Notes: generated by a model from the sequence alone, not told the origin. A stretch of 64,000 bases of DNA from Mesorhizobium hawassense (GCF_003289945.1 NZ_QMBP01000005.1:62001-126000), one strand, 5' to 3'; positions 35,072 to 45,718 are shown, counted from the first letter of the stretch. Numbers and translations are program-made.

Positions 35072-35252
35072 CGTTCCTTCGCGCCCCCCTCTGTCCTGCC
35101 GGACATCTCCCCCACGAGGGGGGAGATCAGATGTCGCGCCGGATTTCGCCAATCTCCGACATTGCAGGACGAGCGCCAGCGCCAAGGCTGCCAATCTCCC
35201 CCCAAGTGGGGGGAGATGTCCGGCAGGACAGAGGGGGGCGCTGTCCCGCCAG
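35072..35252. repeat. Mosaic palindromic repeat family B, copy 2
   Basis: Reverse-complement arrangement of 11220-11400 with the same outer arms, inner hairpins and flanks (AAGGAACG on one side, GCGGGACAGC on the other). It fills the gap between the convergent DUF2459 and monooxygenase genes. Confidence 0.78.
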
Positions 35253-35283
35253 CCTATCCAACTTTTCGCCCGCTAGGCATCCG

Positions 35284-36516
35284 CTACCGCCGCACCACCT
35301 TCCGCTCCTCCCACCCGTACAGCCAGTCCAGATCGGCCGCGAGCTTCTCCGCCGGCCGGGCCGTCAGCACCAGGTTGCGGGCAACCGCCACCGGCCCGCG
35401 GGCGTGCCAGGCGAGGCGATTGAGCGCGCCGCGCTTCAGCACTCTTTCGACGCGCGGCCGTCGAAGATTCTCCCACACGGTCAGGCTCTGCTTCAGGTCG
35501 CCCGGAAAATCGGCGACCAGATTGGCGAGCATCGAAGCATCCTCGATCCCCATCGCCGCGCCCTGCGCCGCGAACGGCGTCATGGCATGCGCCGCGTCGC
35601 CGATCAGCGCGATGCCCTCCGGCATCGTCCAGCGCCGCTGCTCGACCGTATGGATGGGGAAGGCCGTCCATGGGCCGGCGAGCGCCACCAGCCTCGACAG
35701 CGATGCCGCCGTGCCGCGCATGGCGCTTGAGAGGATGGCGGGGTCGGCGTGGCCGGACCAGCCTTCGGCGATGCGCTCACCCTTGGTGAAGGCGGCAAGG
35801 TTGAAGGCGCTGCCCTTGCTCACCGGATAGGCGACCATGTGGAAGCCGGGATGCAGGAAGGTGGTTACGCAGTTGTTGGCCCCGATTTGCGCAAAGGCCT
35901 GGCCGGCGGTGCTCTGTGCCGCAATCGTCGCGCGCCAGGCGAGCTCGCCGGAGAAGCGGCTTGCCGCGAAGCCGGCCGTCCGGGCAAGTCTCGCGCGAAC
36001 CGAGGACCACACGCCGTCCGCGCCGACCAGCATGCCGCCCGCGACCTCGGTGGCCTTGCCGTCGGTCTCGACCGTCGCGGTCACGCCTTGCGGGTTGATC
36101 GCCATGCCGGTCACCCGCGCACCGGTGACAAGCTCGATGTCTGGGCGTTCGGCCACTGCTGCCATCAGCGCCGCCTGGAGATCGGCGCGATGCGCGGCGA
36201 GATAGGGGGCGCCCCAGCGGCTTTCGCCAGCCGCTCCAAGCGGCACGCGCGCCAGCTCGCGCAGGCTTCTTGCGTCTTTCAGCACCACCGCTTCCGGCCG
36301 GATCGCGTTGGGCAGCAGGCAGTCGAGCACGCCGAGCCGGCGCAGGATTCGGGTCGCGTTGGGGGAAAGCTGTAGGCCGGCGCCGGCCGCTTCGAGCTGT
36401 TTTGCCTGCTCGAACAATGTCACCGGGAAGCCGCGCTCGGCAAAGGCTAGCGCCGCCGTCAGCCCGGCGATGCCAGCCCCGGCGATGACGACTTGCCGGG
36501 ACCGTGTCTCAGTCAT
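35284..36516 (-). CDS. FAD-dependent monooxygenase (salicylate-hydroxylase-like), 410 aa
   Basis: Class A flavin monooxygenase: GAGIAG dinucleotide fold (12-17), the DG motif LVGADGVWSSVR, and the GD motif IALIGDAAHAMTPFAAQGAAMGIEDA that holds the FAD. It would hydroxylate an aromatic or similar substrate with NAD(P)H and O2. No ring-cleavage genes lie next to it, so the substrate is open. It is followed by the end of a repeat, and the zinc-finger gene is 15 bp upstream. Confidence 0.85.
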   Translation of the reverse strand: MTETRSRQVVIAGAGIAGLTAALAFAERGFPVTLFEQAKQLEAAGAGLQLSPNATRILRRLGVLDCLLPNAIRPEAVVLKDARSLRELARVPLGAAGESRWGAPYLAAHRADLQAALMAAVAERPDIELVTGARVTGMAINPQGVTATVETDGKATEVAGGMLVGADGVWSSVRARLARTAGFAASRFSGELAWRATIAAQSTAGQAFAQIGANNCVTTFLHPGFHMVAYPVSKGSAFNLAAFTKGERIAEGWSGHADPAILSSAMRGTAASLSRLVALAGPWTAFPIHTVEQRRWTMPEGIALIGDAAHAMTPFAAQGAAMGIEDASMLANLVADFPGDLKQSLTVWENLRRPRVERVLKRGALNRLAWHARGPVAVARNLVLTARPAEKLAADLDWLYGWEERKVVRR

Positions 36517-36531
36517 GAGCGGGGAAGGAGG

Positions 36532-36777
36532 TCAGGCGGCCTGGTCGACATAGAGGCAGCCCGCGGGCTGCGTTTCCGTCGCCTTCAGCGACGGCGAATA
36601 GCGGTAGAGCGTCGAGCAGTAGGGGCAGACCTTTTCATTGTCGTCGCCCATGTCGAGGAACACATGCGGGTGGTCGAAAGGCGGATTGGCGCCGGTGCAC
36701 ATGAACTCCCTGACGCCGATCTCGATGACCGGATGGCCCGCGTCGTTCTGGAAATGGGGGATGCTACCGCCTGCCAT
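36532..36777 (-). CDS. Zinc-finger domain protein, NDUFS6-like (81 aa)
   Basis: CHCC zinc site: Cys27 (EFMCTG), His36, Cys51 and Cys54 (KVCPYCSTLYR). This domain matches the bacterial homologue of mitochondrial complex I accessory subunit NDUFS6, which binds zinc and helps late complex I assembly. ATG 36777. Same strand as the monooxygenase and possibly cotranscribed with it. Confidence 0.88.
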   Translation of the reverse strand: MAGGSIPHFQNDAGHPVIEIGVREFMCTGANPPFDHPHVFLDMGDDNEKVCPYCSTLYRYSPSLKATETQPAGCLYVDQAA

Positions 36778-37026
36778 CGTCGTCTCCAATTGGGTTCGGC
36801 CAGTGGGTGTGACCAGCCTGCATCTGGAGCATAACAGGCCAGTTTGCAAGATCGATGAAATCAAACTGTCGCAAAAGGCTGGCAGAGGATAAGTTGAGCC
36901 GGTTAAGCGCATGCGGCTGGGCACGGAGCGATTCCGTGACCGATCATGCGTCACAAACAAATGTTAGAGCGTCGCCGGACGGCAATATGCGGCGCTCCTG
37001 GAAAGTTGCGGGCAGAGCGGGAAACC

Positions 37027-39222
37027 ATGAACGAACTGAAGCCGGTGCAGAGCGAGTTCATCACCGTCGAGGCTGCGAGCCCCGATGGCGGCAATCCCGA
37101 CCGTTTCGTCAACCGCGAGTTCTCCTGGCTGCAGTTCAACCGCCGCGTGCTGGAGGAATCGCTGAACGAGCGTCACCCGTTGCTCGAACGCGTCCGCTTC
37201 CTGTCGATCTCGGCCGCCAACCTCGACGAGTTCTTCATGGTCCGCGTCGCCGGCCTCGCCGGCCAGGTGCGCGAGGGCATCGCTCTGAAGAGCCCGGACG
37301 GACGCACGCCCGAGCAGCAGCTCGAGCAATTGCTGCGCGAGGTCGAGCGCCTGCAGGAGGACCAGCAAAAGAGCCTGTCGGCGCTGATGGTCCTGCTCAA
37401 CAAGGAGGGCATCGAAAGCATCACCCGCGATGCGCTCACCAAGGATGAGAAGGCCTGGCTGGAAGATCATTTCCAGGAGCAGGTTTTTCCGGTGTTGACG
37501 CCGCTGTCGATCGACCCGGCGCATCCGTTCCCGTTCATCCCCAATCTGGGCTTCTCGATCGCGCTGCAATTGCGCCATCGTAAGAACGGCGAGGAGATGA
37601 GCGCGCTCTTGCGTCTGCCGGTGGCCCTCAAGCGTTTCATTCGCTTGCCCGACCGCAAGCATCATATCCGCTTCATCCCGCTGGAGGAGGCGGTTGGCAT
37701 CTATATCGGCAAGCTTTTCCCCGGATATGAGGTCAAGGGCTCCGGCACGTTCCGCATCATCCGCGACAGCGATATCGAGGTCGAGGAAGAGTCCGAAGAC
37801 CTGGTGCGGCTGTTCGAGACGGCGCTGAAGCGCCGTCGCCGCGGTTCGGTGATCCGCATCGAATTCGACACGCTGATGCCGGCTCAACTGCGCGATTTCG
37901 TCGCCGGCGAGCTCGGCGTCTCGTCGAGCCGCATCAGCGTCTTGACCGGCCCGCTGGCGCTCAACCAGATCTCCGAGATCGTCGCCATCCCGCGCGACGA
38001 CTTGAAGTTCACGCCCTACAATCCGCGCTTCCCCGAGCGCATCCGCGAGCATGGCGGCGACTGCCTTGCCGCCATCCGCGAGAAGGACATCGTCGTCCAC
38101 CACCCTTACGAATCCTTCGACGTGGTGGTGCAGTTCCTGCGCCAGGCGGCCGCCGATTCCGAAGTGGTGGCGATCAAGCAGACGCTCTACCGCACCTCCA
38201 ACGACAGCCCGATCGTGCGCGCGCTGATCGACGCCGCCGAGGCCGGCAAATCGGTGACGGCATTGGTCGAGCTCAAGGCGCGCTTCGACGAGGAGGCCAA
38301 CATCCGCTGGGCGCGCGACCTCGAACGCGCCGGCGTCCAGGTCGTGTTCGGCTTCCTGGAGCTGAAGACGCACGCCAAGATGTCGCTGGTGGTGCGCCGC
38401 GAGGACGGCAAGCTGCGCAATTACGTGCATCTCGGCACCGGCAACTACCACCCGGTCACCGCCCGCATCTACACCGACCTGTCCTTCTTCACCACCGACC
38501 CGACGATCGCGCGCGATGTCGCGCAGATCTTCAACTTCATCACCGGCTATGCTGAGCCGGCCGAGGAGATGCGCCTTGCGGTGTCGCCGTTCACGCTGCG
38601 CAATCGCATCCTGAAGCATATCGCCGAGGAGATCGCCCATGCCCACGAAGGCCGGCCCGCGCGCATCTGGATGAAGATGAACGCGCTGGTCGATCCGACC
38701 ATCATCGACGCGCTCTACGACGCCAGTCGTGCCGGCGTCGAGATCGACCTCGTCGTGCGCGGCATCTGCTGCCTCAGGCCGCAGGTGCCGGGCCTTTCCG
38801 AGAACATCCGGGTGAAATCGATCGTCGGCCGTTTCCTGGAGCACAGCCGCATCTTCTGCTTCGGCAACGGCCACGGCCTGCCGTCGGACGAGGCGGTCGT
38901 CTACATCTCGTCGGCCGACATGATGCCCCGCAATCTCGACCGCCGTGTCGAGACCCTGGTGCCGATCACCAATCCAACTGTGCATGAACAGGTGCTTGGC
39001 CAGATCATGCTGGGCAATATCATGGACAACCAGCAAAGTTTCGACGTGTTGGCTGACGGGACCTCCCGGCGCGTCATGCTGGAGGAGGGCGAAGAGCCGT
39101 TCAACGCGCAGGAATATTTCATGACCAATCCGAGCCTCTCCGGACGGGGTGACGCGCTGAAATCGCATGCACCCAAGCGCATTGCCCAGTTCAAGCGCCG
39201 CAAGAAGAACGGCGCCGCGTGA
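37027..39222 (+). CDS. ppk: Polyphosphate kinase 1
   Basis: 731 residues, normal PPK1 length. N-domain ([36 protein letters not shown]), catalytic part with [16 protein letters not shown] segment and the autophosphorylated His449 in [10 protein letters not shown], and a second conserved patch [19 protein letters not shown]. Makes polyphosphate from ATP reversibly. Its TGA overlaps the GTG of ppx, so synthesis and degradation enzymes are translationally coupled. Confidence 0.97.
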   Translation: MNELKPVQSEFITVEAASPDGGNPDRFVNREFSWLQFNRRVLEESLNERHPLLERVRFLSISAANLDEFFMVRVAGLAGQVREGIALKSPDGRTPEQQLEQLLREVERLQEDQQKSLSALMVLLNKEGIESITRDALTKDEKAWLEDHFQEQVFPVLTPLSIDPAHPFPFIPNLGFSIALQLRHRKNGEEMSALLRLPVALKRFIRLPDRKHHIRFIPLEEAVGIYIGKLFPGYEVKGSGTFRIIRDSDIEVEEESEDLVRLFETALKRRRRGSVIRIEFDTLMPAQLRDFVAGELGVSSSRISVLTGPLALNQISEIVAIPRDDLKFTPYNPRFPERIREHGGDCLAAIREKDIVVHHPYESFDVVVQFLRQAAADSEVVAIKQTLYRTSNDSPIVRALIDAAEAGKSVTALVELKARFDEEANIRWARDLERAGVQVVFGFLELKTHAKMSLVVRREDGKLRNYVHLGTGNYHPVTARIYTDLSFFTTDPTIARDVAQIFNFITGYAEPAEEMRLAVSPFTLRNRILKHIAEEIAHAHEGRPARIWMKMNALVDPTIIDALYDASRAGVEIDLVVRGICCLRPQVPGLSENIRVKSIVGRFLEHSRIFCFGNGHGLPSDEAVVYISSADMMPRNLDRRVETLVPITNPTVHEQVLGQIMLGNIMDNQQSFDVLADGTSRRVMLEEGEEPFNAQEYFMTNPSLSGRGDALKSHAPKRIAQFKRRKKNGAA

Positions 39223-40754
39223 TCTCAGTTTCCCAGGGCCGGCTTCAGGACCGGCGGCCGCTGTCGATCATCGACATCGGATCGAACTCGATCCGCCTTG
39301 TCGTCTATGAGGGGCTGGCGCGCTCGCCGACGCTTTTGTTCAACGAAAAGATGCTGGCCGGCCTCGGTCGCGGCATCGTTTCGACCGGCAAGCTCGACCC
39401 CGAAGCGGTGACGCGCTCGATGGAGGAATTCCGCCGTTTTCGCGCGCTTTCGGACCAGGCGGGCGCCGAGCACATATATGTGCTGGCGACCGCCGCCGCG
39501 CGCGAGGCGGGCAACGGCCCCGATTTCATCCACCGTGCCGAGGATGTGCTGAAGACCGAGATCCGCGTGCTGACCGGCCGCCAGGAAGCCTATTATTCGG
39601 CGCTCGGCGTCATTTCCGGCTTCCATCCGGCCAACGGCATCGCCGGTGACCTTGGCGGCGGCAGCCTCGAGCTGATCGACATCAGCCGCGAATCGATCGG
39701 CGACGGCATCACGCTGCCGCTCGGCGGCCTGCGCCTGCAGGACATGGCCAAGAACTCGCTCGTCCAGGCGCAGAAGATCGCGCGCCAAGAACTGGCGCGG
39801 GCAAAGCTGCTCAAGGGCGGGCAGGGCAGGGTCTTCTACGCCGTCGGCGGCACCTGGCGAAACCTCGCCAGGCTGCATATGGAGATGACCAACTACCCGC
39901 TCGGCGTCATGCATCACTACGAGATATCGGCCGACAGCGCGCTGACGTTTCTCAAGCAGGTGGCCAGGGGCGAGGTAGAGAAGGTGAGAGGCATCGAGGG
40001 CGTCTCCAAGAACCGCCGCTCGCTGCTGCCTTACGGCGCCGTCGTGCTGCAGGAGATCATGGCGGCGATGCAGCCGTCGAAGATCGTCGTTTCGGCGCAG
40101 GGCGTGCGCGAAGGCTTTCTCTATTCGCTGCTCGACGCGGAGGAGCAGAAGTCCGACCCGCTGATCTCGGCGGCCGAGGAACTGGCTCTCTTACGCTCGC
40201 GCTCGGTGCACCACGCGCACGATCTCGTCGAGTGGACCGGCAAGGCGTTCAAGGCCTTCGGCATCGACGAGACCGAAGACGAGGCGCGCTACCGCCATGC
40301 CGCCTGCCTGCTCGCCGATATCGGCTGGCGCGCGCATCCGGAATATCGCGGCCGGCAGTCGCTGAACATCATCGCGCATGCCTCCTTCATCGGCGTCGAC
40401 CATCCCGGCCGCGCCTATCTGGCCCTGGCCAACGCCTACCGTCATGACGGCATCTTCAACGACGGCATCGCGCCCGAGATCAAGGCGCTGGCGCCGCCGC
40501 GCCTGCTCGAGCGCGCCCGCACGCTCGCGGCGATGATGCGCGTCGTCTACCTGCTGACGGCGGCGATGCCGGGCGTGATGCCAAGGTTGAAATGGGAAAG
40601 CCGCGGCAACGGCGCGCTGGCGCTGGTGCTGCCGGCCTCGCTTTCCGACCTCTATGGCGAGCGGCCGGCCGGCCGGCTGGCGCAGCTGGCCCGCATCACC
40701 AACCGCCGCCTGGTGCTGGCGGTCGAGGGCGGCCCGAGCGTTTCGGTGAAGTGA
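39219..40754 (+). CDS. ppx: Exopolyphosphatase / Ppx-GppA family phosphatase
   Basis: 511 residues. Actin-like phosphatase fold: [16 protein letters not shown] (phosphate 1), TAAAREAGN, and [13 protein letters not shown] (phosphate 2), then a C-terminal HD-like helical region ([11 protein letters not shown]...[18 protein letters not shown]). Releases phosphate from polyphosphate or hydrolyses pppGpp. GTG 39219 overlaps the ppk stop. Confidence 0.95.
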   Translation: MISVSQGRLQDRRPLSIIDIGSNSIRLVVYEGLARSPTLLFNEKMLAGLGRGIVSTGKLDPEAVTRSMEEFRRFRALSDQAGAEHIYVLATAAAREAGNGPDFIHRAEDVLKTEIRVLTGRQEAYYSALGVISGFHPANGIAGDLGGGSLELIDISRESIGDGITLPLGGLRLQDMAKNSLVQAQKIARQELARAKLLKGGQGRVFYAVGGTWRNLARLHMEMTNYPLGVMHHYEISADSALTFLKQVARGEVEKVRGIEGVSKNRRSLLPYGAVVLQEIMAAMQPSKIVVSAQGVREGFLYSLLDAEEQKSDPLISAAEELALLRSRSVHHAHDLVEWTGKAFKAFGIDETEDEARYRHAACLLADIGWRAHPEYRGRQSLNIIAHASFIGVDHPGRAYLALANAYRHDGIFNDGIAPEIKALAPPRLLERARTLAAMMRVVYLLTAAMPGVMPRLKWESRGNGALALVLPASLSDLYGERPAGRLAQLARITNRRLVLAVEGGPSVSVK

Positions 40755-40815
40755 GCATCGCCAACAGCTAAGGCTGGTGGATCGAAGAGAGCGCCGACCG
40801 GGGATGGAGACGTCC

Positions 40816-41439
40816 ATGAACTTCAGTCAGATGCTGCTGGTGGCGCTTTCGGCTTGGTGTTTCCTCGGCATCGGGTCAGCCGAGGCGCAAACACTTTTCA
40901 CGCTGTCTGTCGTGTCCAAGGGGACGTTCAAATTCGATCAGGCCTATCCGATAGGTCCTTTCGGGAAACTTCCGTTCAACTTCCATGGTGTCCGGCCGCC
41001 GAACCCTCGAAAGGGAGAGACGATAAATTACTTCGTCTTCAAACCAAGTGAAGACGTGATCGCATCGATGAAATCGATGTCCAAGGACAGGCTGTTTTCA
41101 ACGATTGAGCCATGCTCATGGGGCATCGACAAAACCCTGTCTGAACGAGCCCAGATGATCGGCGGCGAGCTTCGGTCCATTCTGGGGCGGACCGATCTAT
41201 TACCCTATCTGAAAAGAAAGGGCCTTATCGAGTCGGATGGTTACATCTATGTCCCGATAGACGCCAACCTCCGCAATTACGTCAGAAGCGGCACCGAGTA
41301 TGGGTATGAGTGGGTGCAGGAGGCGGGGCGAAAAAAGCAGCTCTGTCTTCATATCGGCGTCGGTCGGATGGGATATGGCGCCTTTGCCTCGCAGCCCATA
41401 AATGTGAGCCGCCTCGCCAACTTTGTCTTCTTCGACTGA
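40816..41439 (+). CDS. Secreted hypothetical protein (207 aa)
   Basis: Signal peptide (MNFSQMLLVALSAWCFLGIGSAEAQ). The mature protein has two Cys (EPCSWGID, QLCLHIG) and no known motif. GC content is visibly lower than that of ppx or the DoxX genes around it, which suggests recent arrival or weak expression. ATG 40804 is an alternative start. Confidence 0.6.
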   Translation: MNFSQMLLVALSAWCFLGIGSAEAQTLFTLSVVSKGTFKFDQAYPIGPFGKLPFNFHGVRPPNPRKGETINYFVFKPSEDVIASMKSMSKDRLFSTIEPCSWGIDKTLSERAQMIGGELRSILGRTDLLPYLKRKGLIESDGYIYVPIDANLRNYVRSGTEYGYEWVQEAGRKKQLCLHIGVGRMGYGAFASQPINVSRLANFVFFD

Positions 41440-41568
41440 CGGAGCCCCTATTCGCGGCGGTGATCTATGCCGGCAAATACAATTGCCTTGGGCGCCTGGG
41501 TGAGGCCGACCCGTATCTGGCGCGAGATCATTGTGGCAAATCTTCTGCGTGCCTGAAGCGCAAACTCG

Positions 41569-41991
41569 TCAGGTGACGTCGGCGCCAACGCCTATATCGC
41601 GCCCGTCGGCCGACCACGCGCCGGCGCCGGCCATGGCGAGCGCCAGGAACCCGCCGGCAATGGCGATGTCCTTCATCAGCATCTGCTGGTGCAGGAAAGC
41701 GAGCGTGGCGTCGTCGGCGCCTTGGCCATAATGGCCGATGAAACCGGCGACCACGCAAAAGGCGGCAAGCAGCAGCGCCACGATCCGTGTCTGGAAGCCG
41801 ATCAGGATCAGCAATCCGGCGATCAACTCGAACAGGCCGGTGCCCCAGGCGGCCAGGGTCGGCAGGGGCAGGCCGAGGCCGGCGAAATAGCTGGTCGTGC
41901 CGGCGATATTGGTGAGCGCCTGGAAGCCCGAGGGCACGAACAGCGCGGTGAGCAGCAGTCGCGAAATGAGAAGCAGTGCGTTGCGGAACAT
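41569..41991 (-). CDS. DoxX-family membrane protein (140 aa)
   Basis: Four membrane helices with the DoxX pattern (LLLISRLLLTALFVPSGFQALTNIAGTTSYFAGLGLPLP...GTGLFELIAGLLILIGFQTRIVALLLAAFCV). GGAGG precedes ATG 41991. It is a tandem paralogue of the next gene: 110 bp apart, same strand, similar in every helix. Confidence 0.88.
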   Translation of the reverse strand: MFRNALLLISRLLLTALFVPSGFQALTNIAGTTSYFAGLGLPLPTLAAWGTGLFELIAGLLILIGFQTRIVALLLAAFCVVAGFIGHYGQGADDATLAFLHQQMLMKDIAIAGGFLALAMAGAGAWSADGRDIGVGADVT

Positions 41992-42101
41992 GGCCACCTC
42001 CCTTGCCGTCTGCGACGCAGTCTACGCCCGCAATGGAAAACGAAAAAGCGGCGCGGAAAATTCCGCGCCGCTTAGTTTAGGCAGTCTGGGAGGAGAAGAA
42101 A

Positions 42102-42524
42102 TCAGGCGCGCTTGGCGTCGATCGAAAAGGCGCCGGCGCCGGAGGAGGCGAGGAGGATGAAGCCGCCGGTGATGGCGAGGTTCTTCAGGAACTGGATCAT
42201 CTGCATCTGGTCGGCCCAGCCGGTGTGAGCGACGAGCCCGGTGGCGATCGTAAAGATGGCGAGCACCCAGGCGGCGATGCGGGTCTGGAAGCCGACGAGC
42301 ACGGCAAGGCCGCCCAGCAGCTCGATCAGGCCGACGACGATTGCCGTGACGGTCGGCAGCGGCAGGCCGAGGCCGCCGAAATAGGCCGCGGTGCCGGAAA
42401 TGGCGGTGAGCTTGCCGAAGCCGGAGAGCAGGAAGATGACCGCGAGCAGGATGCGGCCGAGCAGGATCGTGGTGGAGCTGTTGGACTGGGCGCCGGTACC
42501 GGCGACGGAAGAGTTGATGGACAT
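42102..42524 (-). CDS. DoxX-family membrane protein (140 aa)
   Basis: Paralogue of 41569-41991: LGRILLAVIFLLSGFGKLTAISGTAAYFGGLGLPLPTVTAIVVGLIELLGGLAVLVGFQTRIAAWVLAIF shares the helix order and the GFQTRI motif. Four membrane segments. The pair probably arose by local duplication; substrate or partner unknown. Confidence 0.88.
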   Translation of the reverse strand: MSINSSVAGTGAQSNSSTTILLGRILLAVIFLLSGFGKLTAISGTAAYFGGLGLPLPTVTAIVVGLIELLGGLAVLVGFQTRIAAWVLAIFTIATGLVAHTGWADQMQMIQFLKNLAITGGFILLASSGAGAFSIDAKRA

Positions 42525-42922
42525 GGCGGTTCTCCAAACGGGTTGAATGCCCAGTCAGATAGACGATGCGGACTGTTCACCAAAAGCCGCCTATGTGGCG
42601 ACACATTGTTCACAGAGCCTATGTTCTATGGTTCTGAAGCCGGCGCGAAATTCATGTCGTCAGAATCGGCAACGGGAGCAAATTCTCCCACCGCAAAATC
42701 CCTCTCGCCTCGTCATCCACGGGCGAAGCAAGGTGCGAAGCGACGCGGCGCAGACCCGAGGATCCATGCCGGGACTTCAAAGCAGCCGCCGCGGTGTAGG
42801 TTCTGCTCCGCTGGGATCCACGCCGGAGGTCACGGAGTGAGTTCCAGGTCTTCGCGACGGAGCTCCGCTCCTGCTTCGCCCTGGAATGACGACGCCGCGA
42901 GGTCGGCCGAAACGACGAAGGC
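42525..42922. repeat. Gene-free stretch with intergenic repeat
   Basis: No convincing gene in ~400 bp. From about 42700 to 42890 it holds a GC-rich repeat of a style scattered in Rhizobiales genomes (CTCGTCATCCACGGGCGAAG ... CGGAGCTCCGCTCCTGCTTCG ... TGGAATGACGA). Only one copy is evident in this window, so the family claim rests on recognition alone. Confidence 0.4.
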
Positions 42923-44320
42923 TTACCCCGGATGCGTCATGTCCTCGGGGCGCACCAGCCGGTCGTAATCGGCTTCGCTGACCAGTCCGGTGGCCAAGGC
43001 TTCCTCGCGCAAGGTCGTGCCGTTCTTGTGCGCGGTCTTGGCGATCTTGGCGGCGTTGTCATAGCCGATGGTCGGAGCCAGCGCCGTCACCAGCATCAGC
43101 GAGCGGTTCAATGCTTCACGTATGTTGTCTTCCCGCGCGGCGATGCCGACCACGCAATTGTCGGTGAAGGACACGGAAGCATCCGCCAGCAGCTGCACCG
43201 ATTGCAGGAAGTTGTAGGCCATCAGCGGATTGTAGACATTGAGCTCGAAATGGCCCTGGCTGCCGGCGAAGGTGAGCGCGGCATTGTTGCCGAACACCTG
43301 CACGCAGACCTGCGTCAGCGCCTCGCACTGGGTCGGGTTGACCTTGCCCGGCATGATCGAGGAGCCCGGCTCGTTTTCCGGCAGCGACAGCTCGCCGAGG
43401 CCCGAACGCGGGCCGGAGCCGAGCAGTCGGATGTCGTTGGCGATCTTGAACAGCGCCCCCGCCGCCGCGTTGATCGCGCCATGCGAGAACACCATGGAAT
43501 CGTGGGCCGCCAGCGCCTCGAACTTGTTCGGGGCGGTGACGAAGGCGATGCCGGTGATCGACGCGATGCGGTCCGCCACCTTTTCGGCGAAGCCGACCGG
43601 CGCGTTGAGGCCGGTGCCGACGGCGGTCCCGCCCTGCGCCAGTTCCTGCAGGCCGGGCAGCGTCTGCTCGATGCGCCTGATCGACGAGGCGACCTGCGCG
43701 GCATAGCCGGAGAATTCCTGGCCGAGCGTCAGCGGCGTGGCGTCCTGCGTGTGCGTGCGGCCGATCTTGATGATGTGGTTGAAGGCGCGCGCCTTGGCGT
43801 CGAGCGCCTTGTGCAGATGGTGCAGGGCCGGGACCAGGTGATGCACGACCCGCTCGGCGCAGGCGATATGCATGGCCGTCGGATAGGTGTCGTTCGACGA
43901 CTGGCTCATATTGACGTGGTCGTTCGGATGCACCGGCTTCTTCGAGCCCATGACGCCGCCGAGCATCTCGATCGCCCGGTTGGAGATCACCTCGTTGGCG
44001 TTCATGTTGGACTGCGTGCCCGAGCCGGTCTGCCACACAACCAGCGGGAAATGCTCGTCGAGCTTGCCCTCGATCACTTCCTGCGCTGCGCCCACGATCG
44101 CCTTGCCGATCGCTGGATCGAGCCGCTTCATTTCCATGTTCACTTCGGCCGCGGCGCGCTTGACGATGCCGAGCGCGCGCACGATCGAAGCCGGCTGCTT
44201 TTCCCAGCCGATCTTGAAATTGCCCAGCGAACGCTGCGCCTGAGCGCCCCAATAACGGTCGGCCGCGACCTCGATGGGACCGAACGTATCGGTTTCGGTT
44301 CTGGTCTTTTGAGCGCTCAC
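42923..44320 (-). CDS. fumC: Class II fumarate hydratase
   Basis: 465 residues, correct for the oxygen-stable homotetrameric enzyme. Active-site segments are present: [45 protein letters not shown] and the signature [12 protein letters not shown]. Converts fumarate to malate in the TCA cycle. GTG 44320 is the start: GGAGA precedes it, and the longer frame runs into a repeat upstream. Confidence 0.96.
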   Translation of the reverse strand: MSAQKTRTETDTFGPIEVAADRYWGAQAQRSLGNFKIGWEKQPASIVRALGIVKRAAAEVNMEMKRLDPAIGKAIVGAAQEVIEGKLDEHFPLVVWQTGSGTQSNMNANEVISNRAIEMLGGVMGSKKPVHPNDHVNMSQSSNDTYPTAMHIACAERVVHHLVPALHHLHKALDAKARAFNHIIKIGRTHTQDATPLTLGQEFSGYAAQVASSIRRIEQTLPGLQELAQGGTAVGTGLNAPVGFAEKVADRIASITGIAFVTAPNKFEALAAHDSMVFSHGAINAAAGALFKIANDIRLLGSGPRSGLGELSLPENEPGSSIMPGKVNPTQCEALTQVCVQVFGNNAALTFAGSQGHFELNVYNPLMAYNFLQSVQLLADASVSFTDNCVVGIAAREDNIREALNRSLMLVTALAPTIGYDNAAKIAKTAHKNGTTLREEALATGLVSEADYDRLVRPEDMTHPG

Positions 44321-44424
44321 TGGAAATCTCCGGTCTGTCGATTTGGGCAAGGGCCTATCGCGTTGCACAAAAGGCATCAAGCGGAGATTGCGGGCGGGAA
44401 CAGCGCAAATCGTTTGAGATGGGT

Positions 44425-44480
44425 CAATCTCCCCCCTCATGGAGGAGATGCCCGGCAGGACGGAGGGGGGGCGCGGAGGA
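44425..44480. repeat. Family B repeat, partial copy
   Basis: One half of the mosaic element (TCTCCCCCCTCATGGAGGAG hairpin, then GGCAGGACGGAGGGGGGGCG) upstream of fumC. Confidence 0.65.
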
Positions 44481-44554
44481 TCAGGATTGCCCATCGACAA
44501 TCCCCCCGCCGCCTTCGCCGAGACCATCGGCCGGACTTTCGGCGAAGGCTGAAC

Positions 44555-44836
44555 TCAGCCGAACATGGAGCGCAGCATCGACATCGGGTCGTCGATGAAG
44601 CCCAACGCATGCAGGACCATCGCTATCGCGAAGGCGACGATCAGGACTCGGCTGGCGATGGTGAAGGCAAAGCCCAGCGGGTTGCTGTCGATCTCGAAAC
44701 GATAGATGTCATCATAGGCCACGCCTGAGGACAGCGATCTGCATATGCCCCAGACCCCCGCCAGGGCCAGAAGGCCGAAGACCGTTGCGGTGAACCATTG
44801 CGGCATGAGCGACATCCAGTTGGATGGCGGCACCAT
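44555..44836 (-). CDS. Small membrane protein (93 aa)
   Basis: Two hydrophobic helices (WFTATVFGLLALAGVWGICRSL and FTIASRVLIVAFAIAMVLHALGF) separated by a polar loop. ATG 44836 or 44806 may be the start. No family recognised. Same strand as, and just downstream of, the NIPSNAP gene. Confidence 0.6.
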   Translation of the reverse strand: MVPPSNWMSLMPQWFTATVFGLLALAGVWGICRSLSSGVAYDDIYRFEIDSNPLGFAFTIASRVLIVAFAIAMVLHALGFIDDPMSMLRSMFG

Positions 44837-44848
44837 AGGCCTTGTCGA

Positions 44849-45649
44849 TTAAGCAATCGCTGATGTGCCGAGCAATGAACGCGCGGTCGGCGAGAGCCGC
44901 AGCACTTCTGTTGGCCGCGCCAGGCTCTGTTCGGCGGATCGCTGGAAAGCCTGCAGGGCAGGCGAGGCGGCAAGTGGTGCCCGGCTGAAGGCGTGGCGAG
45001 CCTCGTTGTCGAAGCCGGTGGCGGACAGGAAGACGTTCTCGCCTATCCGCACCGGCAGGCGCGGGAAGGTGTTTTCGGAGCTCTCCGTCACGAATGCTCC
45101 CAGCAGGCGAGCGCCGTTCGCTGCAAGCTGCGGAACCGCTTCTGTTCGAAAGCGCTCGGTGAAGCCCGCTTCCTCGCCTGGCCGCAAATGATGAATCGAA
45201 ACCTCAACAATACCGCCTAAAGCGTTTTCAGAATTTGGTTTTCCGGCTTCGGCGGAGGTTGACCTTCGCCGCCCCGACAAGTCGAACCCCGCACCCTGCC
45301 ATGCCGGCTTCAAGAGCAGCACGTCGTCGGAATCGATCATCGTCGCGTTGGCGGCGTCGCGATGCGCTGCCCAGACCGGCCCGCCATAGAAGGCGGTCAG
45401 CGCATTTCTCCGCGCCTCCATGTCCTCGAAGCCGCGCAGCCATACGAACATGTCGGGGCGGTCGAGATCGCGGAATTGGCCGATGACGGTCATGCCGGTC
45501 GCTTCCTGCGTTTCGACGAATTCCCGGTCGAACAGTGCGATCAGCGTTTCGCACTGTCCGGGCTTCAGCGTGTATTGGCGGAACTCCACAATCGGCGAGG
45601 CAAGGCGCGGGGAAGTTTCGTTTCGAACAAGATCCATCATCGGTTCCAA
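44849..45649 (-). CDS. NIPSNAP-domain protein (266 aa)
   Basis: Two NIPSNAP-type ferredoxin-like domains: the first opens with IVEFRQYTLKPGQCETLIALFDREF and contains MFVWLRGFEDMEAR; the second starts near residue 147 (GIVEVSIHHLRPGEEAGFTERF). A low-complexity linker (SGRRRSTSAEAGKPNSENAL) separates them. The family has no firm enzymatic role. Divergent from a TetR gene across 70 bp packed with repressor-like palindromes, so it is probably the regulated gene. Confidence 0.82.
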   Translation of the reverse strand: MEPMMDLVRNETSPRLASPIVEFRQYTLKPGQCETLIALFDREFVETQEATGMTVIGQFRDLDRPDMFVWLRGFEDMEARRNALTAFYGGPVWAAHRDAANATMIDSDDVLLLKPAWQGAGFDLSGRRRSTSAEAGKPNSENALGGIVEVSIHHLRPGEEAGFTERFRTEAVPQLAANGARLLGAFVTESSENTFPRLPVRIGENVFLSATGFDNEARHAFSRAPLAASPALQAFQRSAEQSLARPTEVLRLSPTARSLLGTSAIA

Positions 45650-45696
45650 AACAGGGTAATCGTCCTGTTGGTAAAACAGACCGGTTGTCCTGTTTT
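45648..45696. promoter_or_regulatory. TetR operator pair
   Basis: Two overlapping palindromic sites between the divergent genes: AAAACAGG (45648) with CCTGTT (45664), and AAAACAG (45673) with CTGTTTT (45690-45696). They cover the promoters of both genes. Confidence 0.65.
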
Positions 45697-45718
45697 GTCA
45701 ATCTGCTATCGTTGAGGA

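Noticed and set aside
36964..39168. A 734-codon minus-strand frame over ppk
   Set aside because: Mirror frame of the ppk gene, whose motifs are complete; no motif or ribosome site supports the opposite strand.
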